Both the position numbers and the translations under genes were made by a program. This document shows, piece by piece, positions 59,375 through 64,000 of a stretch of DNA of 64,000 bases (its first letter is position 1; each line of letters starts with the position of its first letter). The stretch covers positions 85,971-149,970 of the forward strand of contig NZ_JADBGR010000105.1 of assembly GCF_014892515.1 (NCBI RefSeq), in the 5' to 3' direction. The DNA comes from Myceligenerans pegani (GTDB lineage Bacteria > Actinomycetota > Actinomycetes > Actinomycetales > Cellulomonadaceae). Below the pieces are notes generated by a model. The model was not told the DNA's origin. It ran no database searches and saw only the letters and a list, made by a program, of their open reading frames with translations.

Positions 59375-60487
59375 ATGTCGAAATCGTTTACCAAGACTCG
59401 ATCCGGGCCGAGTCGACGTCGTCGTCTGGCCCAGGTACTCGCGAGCGCGGGCGCCGCGCTCGCCCTGGTCGTGACAGCCGGCAACCCCGCCGCCGCGGTC
59501 GACCGCAACGAGGAGGGCAACCACGGCGGGTACTTCTACTCCTTCTGGACCGACACCCAGGGCAGCGTCACGATGAACCTGGGCTCCGGAGGCAACTACT
59601 CCACGCAGTGGAACGGCACGAACAACTTCGTGGCCGGCAAGGGCTGGAACCCCGGCAGCAACAGCCGCGTGGTGAACTACTCGGCGCAGTACAACCCCAA
59701 CGGGAACTCCTACCTCACCCTGTACGGCTGGACGCGGAGCCCGCTGATCGAGTACTACGTCATCGAGTCCTGGGGCTCCTGGCGTCCGCCGGGCAGCGCC
59801 GACTACTACGGCACCGTCAACAGCGACGGCGGCACCTACGACATCTACCGCACCCAGCGGGTCAACCAGCCCTCCATCGACGGGACCGCGACCTTCTACC
59901 AGTACTGGAGCGTGCGGACCTCCAAGCGCACCAGCGGCACCATCACCTTCCAGAACCACGTGAACGCCTGGGCGCAGAACGGCCTGAACCTGGGCAACCA
60001 CTACTACCAGATCATGGCGACCGAGGGTTACCAGTCCTCCGGCTCCTCCAACGTCACCGTCAGCGAGGGCTCCGGAGGCAACCCCGGTGACCCCGGTGAC
60101 CCCGGCGGCGGTGGTGACGTCACCCGCCTGCAGAACGCCGAGACCGGCCAGTGCCTCGATCTCCCGGGAGGCAACACGGCGGACGGTACGCAGATGCAGA
60201 CCTACTCCTGCTACCAGGGCGAGAACCAACGTTTCACCTTCACCTCCGCCGGGGAGATCACGGTGCGCGGGAAGTGCCTGGACGCCCCGTCGGGATCGAA
60301 TGGTACGCGTTTGCAGATCTATTCGTGCAGCGGGAGCAACAACCAGAAGTGGACCCGCGAGTCCAACGGAGTGATCCGGAATCGGCAGCACAACGTGTGC
60401 CTCGACGTATGGAGCGGCGAGAACGGCTCGCCCGTGCAGCTCTACAGCTGCCACGGTGGGGCCAACCAGCGTTGGAACCGCATCTGA
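59375..60487 (+). CDS. Secreted GH11 endo-1,4-beta-xylanase with ricin-type CBM13
   Basis: A 370-residue secreted xylanase. After a signal peptide (about 1-41, ending AAAV) the GH11 beta-jelly-roll runs to about 230. It carries nucleophile Glu126 in [12 protein letters not shown], acid/base Glu217 in [10 protein letters not shown], and the typical GKGWNPGS and [15 protein letters not shown] Gly/Pro/Asp linker (about 232-247) precedes a C-terminal beta-trefoil (about 250-370) with QxW-like repeats (ENQRF, NNQKW, NQRW) that bind xylan or galactose. ATG 59375 follows GAGGGAG; the earlier ATG 59366 overlaps it. It cleaves the xylan backbone and pairs functionally with the esterase at 3.4 kb. Confidence 0.95.
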   Translation: MSKSFTKTRSGPSRRRRLAQVLASAGAALALVVTAGNPAAAVDRNEEGNHGGYFYSFWTDTQGSVTMNLGSGGNYSTQWNGTNNFVAGKGWNPGSNSRVVNYSAQYNPNGNSYLTLYGWTRSPLIEYYVIESWGSWRPPGSADYYGTVNSDGGTYDIYRTQRVNQPSIDGTATFYQYWSVRTSKRTSGTITFQNHVNAWAQNGLNLGNHYYQIMATEGYQSSGSSNVTVSEGSGGNPGDPGDPGGGGDVTRLQNAETGQCLDLPGGNTADGTQMQTYSCYQGENQRFTFTSAGEITVRGKCLDAPSGSNGTRLQIYSCSGSNNQKWTRESNGVIRNRQHNVCLDVWSGENGSPVQLYSCHGGANQRWNRI

Positions 60488-60529
60488 CCCTCCGACGGCC
60501 GACTGACCGCGCGCCGGAGCGCGCCCGAT

Positions 60530-60564
60530 GAGAGGCGGGGTGCCCGACGGGCATCCCGCCTCTC
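60530..60564. terminator. Hairpin between xylanase and crcB
   Basis: A 16-bp stem with one G.U pair (GAGAGGCGGGGTGCCC with GGGCATCCCGCCTCTC) and a GAC loop between convergent genes. It is a likely bidirectional terminator. Confidence 0.85.
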
Positions 60565-60567
60565 GCG

Positions 60568-60954
60568 TCAGACGATCACGCCGACGACGGCGATCCCGGC
60601 TGCCACCGCCGCCACCGTGGTGACGAGCGTGCCGATCGTGCTGACCAGTGCCAGCCGGACCCGGTTCGACCGGGCCAGGCGTACCACCTCCACCATGGCG
60701 GTGGAGAAGGTGGTGAATCCGCCGCACAATCCCGTGGCGAGGGCGAGCCGCGACGGCTCGACGGCGTCCGCCGTATGCCCGCCGAACAGCACGAATCCCG
60801 CGACGAAGCCGATGATCAGCGAGCCCAGCACGTTCACCACGAACGTGCCCCAGGGGAAGGCGCCGTGGTGCCGGGAGCGGATCACGCCGTCGAGCACGAA
60901 GCGCGCGGCGGCCCCGGCGGCGCCACCCGCGGCCACGAGGAGCAGCCCGGTCAC
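60568..60954 (-). CDS. crcB: Fluoride channel subunit CrcB/Fluc (second of the pair)
   Basis: A 128-residue four-helix membrane protein of the Fluc/CrcB fluoride-exporter family. It has an N-terminal GGAAGAAARFVLDG, FPWGTFVVNVLGSLIIGF with the pore-lining Asn, and GLCGGFTTFSTAMVE with the conserved Phe/Thr/Ser residues. Its GTG start overlaps the stop of the upstream crcB by four bases (GTGA). Actinobacteria often encode two such subunits that assemble as a hetero-dimer. Confidence 0.93.
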   Translation of the reverse strand: MTGLLLVAAGGAAGAAARFVLDGVIRSRHHGAFPWGTFVVNVLGSLIIGFVAGFVLFGGHTADAVEPSRLALATGLCGGFTTFSTAMVEVVRLARSNRVRLALVSTIGTLVTTVAAVAAGIAVVGVIV

Positions 60955-61514
60955 CTGTCCGCCCCCGTCCCCACGGCACGGGACCGCCTCAGATACGCGG
61001 CACCGGCTCGCTCTCCGAGCACGACGCCGGCGAGGCAGCACAGTGCGCCGAGGACGAGCGACACCAGCACGTACGCGACCGCCACGCCCGCCTGTCCGCC
61101 GGACAGCAGGCGTTCGGTCTCCAGCGCGAGGGCCGAGTACGTCGTGAACCCGCCGAGGAAGCCCGTGCCCCCCGCAAGGCGCACGTTGCGCCGGACCGGA
61201 GTCTCCCTGCCGAGACGCGCCAGCGCCTCCAGGCCGAACCCGAGGGCGAACGCGCCGAGGAGGTTGACCGCGAGGGTGGCCAGCGGCCAGCCACCCGTCG
61301 TCCCGGCAGGCGGCAGGACGATCTCCGTGCCGTGTCGCGCGGCGGAACCGAGCGCGCCGCCGAGCGCGACCAGGCCGATGAGCGCCGGGCGCAGATGGGC
61401 GGGCAGCCTCCGGCGACCGCCCGGACCGGGTGGCGTCGGGGAAGGCTCGGAGGCCGGCGCACTCATCGAGGACCACGATGCCGCATGCGCCCCCACGCGC
61501 GCAGCGGTGTTCAC
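60951..61514 (-). CDS. crcB: Fluoride channel subunit CrcB/Fluc (first of the pair)
   Basis: A 187-residue Fluc subunit with an extended Pro/Ser-rich cytosolic N-terminus (about 1-50). The core has GGALGSAARHG, WPLATLAVNLLGAFALGF, and GGTGFLGGFTTYSALALE. GTG 61514 overlaps the uspA stop codon in the GTGA pattern also used between the two crcB genes, so I prefer it. ATG 61466 would give a 171-residue form. It is co-transcribed as uspA-crcB-crcB. Confidence 0.88.
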   Translation of the reverse strand: MNTAARVGAHAASWSSMSAPASEPSPTPPGPGGRRRLPAHLRPALIGLVALGGALGSAARHGTEIVLPPAGTTGGWPLATLAVNLLGAFALGFGLEALARLGRETPVRRNVRLAGGTGFLGGFTTYSALALETERLLSGGQAGVAVAYVLVSLVLGALCCLAGVVLGERAGAAYLRRSRAVGTGADR

Positions 61515-61984
61515 GCCGGTTCCTCGCCGCCGAGCGGATGCTCGGGCAGGACGACCACCGGGCGGCGCTGGTCGTGGACCAGGTGGCCCGCCACCGTTCC
61601 GCCCACCATGCTCGTCGCCCAGCCGCGCAGGCCGGCCCGGCGGGCGCCGATCACGATCATCGCGGCGCTCACCTCGTCGGCGACCCGGGCAAGTTCCCGC
61701 GCCGGGTCGCCCGCACCGCGCACCGCCGACCAGGGCAGCCCGACGTCGGCCATCGAACGGTTCAGGCCGTCCAGCACGTCGGCGGCGTACCGGTCGTCGG
61801 ACACCACGATGTCGGGATCCACCGACACCGCGAAGCCGTTCGGCTCGGTCACCGCGGTCTCGTCCACCCACAGGCAGACGATCTCGACGAGCGATCCCCC
61901 CAGGCTCTGCACGAGCGACGCGGCCCGGCGAGGGAGGTCCGGTTGCCTGTGGTCCACGCCGACCACGACGGATCTCATCGTCAC
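61511..61984 (-). CDS. Universal stress protein UspA family
   Basis: A 157-residue single-domain UspA protein. It has VVVGVDHRQPDL at the N-terminus and a nucleotide-binding-like tail IGARRAGLRGWATSMVGGTVAGHLVHDQRRPVVVLP, in which the G-x2-G-x9-G-(S/T) spacing is recognisable, so ATP binding is plausible. GTG 61984 lies 6 nt after TAGCCT, suggesting a leaderless transcript. It heads an operon with two fluoride channel genes, linking stress response and halide export; the functional link is inference. Confidence 0.88.
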   Translation of the reverse strand: MTMRSVVVGVDHRQPDLPRRAASLVQSLGGSLVEIVCLWVDETAVTEPNGFAVSVDPDIVVSDDRYAADVLDGLNRSMADVGLPWSAVRGAGDPARELARVADEVSAAMIVIGARRAGLRGWATSMVGGTVAGHLVHDQRRPVVVLPEHPLGGEEPA

Positions 61985-61990
61985 GCCCTG

Positions 61991-61996
61991 AGGCTA
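61991..61996 (-). promoter_or_regulatory. -10 box for leaderless uspA-crcB transcript
   Basis: TAGCCT on the minus strand, 6 nt before GTG 61984. A leaderless start leaves no room for a fluoride riboswitch in front of this operon. Confidence 0.5.
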
Positions 61997-62026
61997 TCGG
62001 TCCGTTGTGATCCGCGTCACGACCGG

Positions 62027-63043
62027 TCAATCCAGGTGGTCCGCCAGGCCGAACAAGGGGAACAGGCGTTCGGGAGACCGGAACGTCGTGATGCCCGTGA
62101 TCCTGTCCCCGTCGTTCTCCAGGACCGCCAGTCCCCAGGGGAACCAGCCGCCGTCCGGATCCGGCCGGTACTGCCCGTAGGCGAGCGAGCCGTTCGCACG
62201 CACCGGCACCAGACGGGAGCCGCGGCAGCCCGATCCGACGCCGAGCATCCACGCCCGGATGTCCTCCACGCCCTGGAGCCACATGGCGTACGGCGGCATG
62301 TTCATGATCGCGTCCTCACGCAGCAGCGCGCTGAGGCCGTCCATGTCATACCGCTCGAACGCGTCGATGTAGCGCTCCAGGAGCGCGCTCTCCTTCTCGG
62401 ACGATTCGCTCCGCGGGGTGGAGGACGCGGCGTCCAGGTCGAGCGCACGGTCCGCCAGGGTGGCGCGGGCCCGCTGCAGCGCGCTGTTCACCGAGGCGAC
62501 CGAGGTCTCCAGCAGTTCCGCAACCTCCTGGGCCGGCCAGCGCAGCACCTCCCGCAGCACCAGCACGGCGCGCTGCTTGGCGGGCAGCGTCTGCAACGCC
62601 GCGACGAACGCCAGCCGGACCGACTCCCGCGCGATCGCGGTGTCCGCGGGGTCGCCCGGTCCGGGCAGCACGCGGTCGTCGGGGACCGGCTCGATCCACC
62701 GCTCCTCCGGCAGCTCGGCGGCGAGGCTCTCCACCACCGGCGCCGACGGCGCCCCCAGGCCCATGGGGCGCTCACGCTTGGCGCGGCTCGAACCGAGCAT
62801 GTCGAGGCAGACGTTGCCCGCGATGCGGTAGAGCCAGGTGCGGAGGGACGAGCGCCCCTCGAAGCGGTCGTAGGAGCGCCACGCGCGGAGCAGCGTCTCC
62901 TGAACCGCGTCCTCGGCGTCGAACGCGCCGCCGAGCATGCGATAGCAGTATCCGGTCAGCTCACGGCGGTGCTTCTCGAGTCCCGCGATGAGTTCCGGAT
63001 CGATCTTCTCGGCGCCGGGCGCGACGCCTGTCGACTGTGCCAT
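62027..63043 (-). CDS. ECF sigma factor with C-terminal SnoaL-like domain (SigG type)
   Basis: A 338-residue sigma-70 family factor. Region 2 is at about 20-90 (RRELTGYCYRMLGGAFDAEDAVQETLLRAWRSYDRFEGRSSLRTWLYRIAGNVCLDML), region 4 at about 145-200 (LPAKQRAVLVLREVLRWPAQEVAELLETSVASVNSALQRARATL), and a SnoaL/NTF2-like domain at 215-338 (YIDAFERYDMDGLSALLREDAIMNMPPY). In such factors the fused domain replaces a separate anti-sigma and may sense a small molecule. ATG 63043 has TAGCGT 7 nt upstream. No anti-sigma gene is adjacent. Confidence 0.92.
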   Translation of the reverse strand: MAQSTGVAPGAEKIDPELIAGLEKHRRELTGYCYRMLGGAFDAEDAVQETLLRAWRSYDRFEGRSSLRTWLYRIAGNVCLDMLGSSRAKRERPMGLGAPSAPVVESLAAELPEERWIEPVPDDRVLPGPGDPADTAIARESVRLAFVAALQTLPAKQRAVLVLREVLRWPAQEVAELLETSVASVNSALQRARATLADRALDLDAASSTPRSESSEKESALLERYIDAFERYDMDGLSALLREDAIMNMPPYAMWLQGVEDIRAWMLGVGSGCRGSRLVPVRANGSLAYGQYRPDPDGGWFPWGLAVLENDGDRITGITTFRSPERLFPLFGLADHLD

Positions 63044-63050
63044 GGCTCAC

Positions 63051-63056
63051 ACGCTA
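63051..63056 (-). promoter_or_regulatory. -10 box for leaderless sigma gene transcript
   Basis: TAGCGT on the minus strand, 7 nt before ATG 63043, without a Shine-Dalgarno. Confidence 0.55.
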
Positions 63057-63094
63057 CGCCGAGGGTCTGACACTGACGAGGGTGCGGCGTCTTC

Positions 63095-64000
63095 TCACGG
63101 CTCCCGGTCGATCTCGAACCAGACGGTCTTGCCCCGCCGACGGGCCCGAGGGCTGCCCCTCGTCGCCTCGTCGATCCCCGTGCCGTCGTCGTCCACGTGG
63201 CGCTCCACGCCCCACCGGGACGCCAGCCGTTCCAGGAGCTGGATCCCCCGGCCGCCGAACTCCCGCACGTCCGGGTCCTTGAGCCGCGGCTGCACGGACG
63301 ACCCGTCGCGGACGCCGACCCGGACCCGCGTGGGATCGATGTCGAGTTCCGCGCCGATCGGCGCCCGGCCGTGATCCAGCGCGTTCGTCAGGACCTCCGA
63401 CGCGAGCAGCGTGATGGTGCGGCGCTGGGCCAGGGGGACCCCGCACGTCTCGAGCATGTCGTCGATCCAGAGCCGCGCGGGGGCGAGATCCGACAGGTCG
63501 TCCGCCACCTTGCGCTCCACGCGGGCGGTCCCCGGCTCGGAGCGGTTGCTCGGCATGGCCGCCATCCGTACCCGCACGGCGAGCACGGCGACGTCGTCGT
63601 GCTGGTCCTGGCCGATCAGCCGGCGCACGAGGGTGATCGGGAGGGCGGCCGTCGCCGTGTCGGCGAGGCCCGCCAGGGTCTTCTCCAGGCCGGAGAGCGC
63701 CTCGTCGTCCGAGGCCGAGTGCTGCTCCGTGAGCCCGTCGGTGTACAGCAGCAGGGTCTCGCCCGGCCGGAGCAGCGTCGCGTGATCGGTGCGGCGGATG
63801 CCCGGCACCACGCCGAGCATCATGTCGCTGCGCGCATCGAGCCGCTCCACGCTGCCGTCCCGGCGGAGCACGAGGGGCGGCGGGTGTCCCGCGCTCGACC
63901 AGGTGACCTCGTAGACGCCACCGCCGCGCTTGACACGGTCCAGGCGCACCAGCACGGCCGTGCCGGAGGCGTGCAGGCCCAGGCCGTGGTTCGCCTTGTC
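63095..64000 (-). CDS. SpoIIE-type phosphatase fused to an anti-sigma-like kinase domain, partial
   Basis: The 3' part of a larger gene whose 5' end lies beyond the right edge; the frame is open to 64000. The visible N-terminal part is a PP2C/SpoIIE phosphatase: GLGLHASGTAVLVRLD, SAGHPPPLVLRRDG, LLLYTDGLTEQ and the metal-site QDQHDDVAVLAVRV. A C-terminal HATPase of the RsbW type follows: LLASEVLTNALDHGRAPIGAEL and GRGIQLLERLASRWG. Such proteins act in partner-switching control of sigma factors and respond to upstream sensor domains, which here may lie outside the window. It lies directly upstream of the SigG-like gene in the same direction. Confidence 0.9.
   Translation of the reverse strand, partial: DKANHGLGLHASGTAVLVRLDRVKRGGGVYEVTWSSAGHPPPLVLRRDGSVERLDARSDMMLGVVPGIRRTDHATLLRPGETLLLYTDGLTEQHSASDDEALSGLEKTLAGLADTATAALPITLVRRLIGQDQHDDVAVLAVRVRMAAMPSNRSEPGTARVERKVADDLSDLAPARLWIDDMLETCGVPLAQRRTITLLASEVLTNALDHGRAPIGAELDIDPTRVRVGVRDGSSVQPRLKDPDVREFGGRGIQLLERLASRWGVERHVDDDGTGIDEATRGSPRARRRGKTVWFEIDREP

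Noticed and set aside
1-64000. CRISPR arrays, tRNA or rRNA genes, transposases, prophage genes
   Set aside because: I looked on both strands and found no regularly spaced repeats, cloverleaf-like segments, rRNA signatures or mobile-element enzymes. A covariance-model scan for small RNAs would be needed to exclude them fully.

Overview
The window comes from the chromosome of a high-GC Gram-positive actinobacterium, most likely a plant-polysaccharide degrader of the Cellulomonadaceae/Promicromonosporaceae type (Isoptericola, Xylanimonas, Cellulosimicrobium or Cellulomonas-like). The reasons are very high GC, frequent GTG starts, the rpsF-ssb-rpsR-rplI block beside a PASTA-containing class A penicillin-binding protein, a PadR/inositol-phosphate synthase pair, and secreted xylan-active enzymes (a GH11 xylanase with a CBM13-type lectin domain, and a CE1-type esterase with a CBM2). 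The genus is an inference from content. I see no rRNA, tRNA, CRISPR array, transposase or prophage block.

Layout. 1-8.4 kb: a MalT-like ATPase without its HTH, a hexapeptide acyltransferase fused to a helical toroid-like domain, a CBM2 esterase, a membrane-anchored NodB deacetylase, an AI-2E-type membrane protein and a YjbR-like protein. 8.4-13.4 kb: replicative helicase dnaB carrying two inteins (a mini-intein with class 3 hallmarks inside the P-loop and a LAGLIDADG-type intein near the C-terminus), a cluster of DnaA-box-like 9-mers in front of it, and a MATE transporter. 13.4-23.3 kb: a winged-helix regulator diverging from two tandem, paralogous ~1380-residue secreted subtilases. 23.4-30.2 kb: ino1/padR, a PASTA penicillin-binding protein, and rpsF-ssb-rpsR-rplI. 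30.3-36 kb: a NarL-type two-component system and a cstA - CC-tail small protein - ArsA-like ATPase operon. 36-42.8 kb: a CPBP-like membrane protein, a lipoprotein, an RDD protein with an apparent frameshift, two DUF305 proteins flanking an LVIVD-repeat protein, and an MBL-fold hydrolase. 42.9-52.6 kb: a NatAB-like ABC exporter, then an ECF sigma factor with its translationally coupled membrane partner, surrounded by three paralogous membrane-anchored beta-propeller proteins. A parS-like site lies in front of one of these. 52.6-64 kb: endonuclease IV, a DRGH nuclease, ppc, a CbiX-like chelatase, a PolA-like 5'-3' exonuclease, the xylanase, a uspA-crcB-crcB operon, a SigG-like sigma factor, and a SpoIIE-type phosphatase/anti-sigma kinase fusion running off the right end.

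Cross-cutting signals. At least nine genes have a TANNNT box exactly 6-7 nt upstream of the start codon and no Shine-Dalgarno, the pattern expected of leaderless transcripts. Operons are tightly packed with ATGA/GTGA overlaps. Most convergent gene pairs are separated by long hairpins. The parS-like site, the DnaA-box cluster and dnaB together suggest that the region is not far from oriC, although dnaA itself is not in the window. The strongest second-look items are the doubly interrupted dnaB, the DnaA-box cluster, the CstA/CC-tail/ArsA module and the sigma-linked propeller family.
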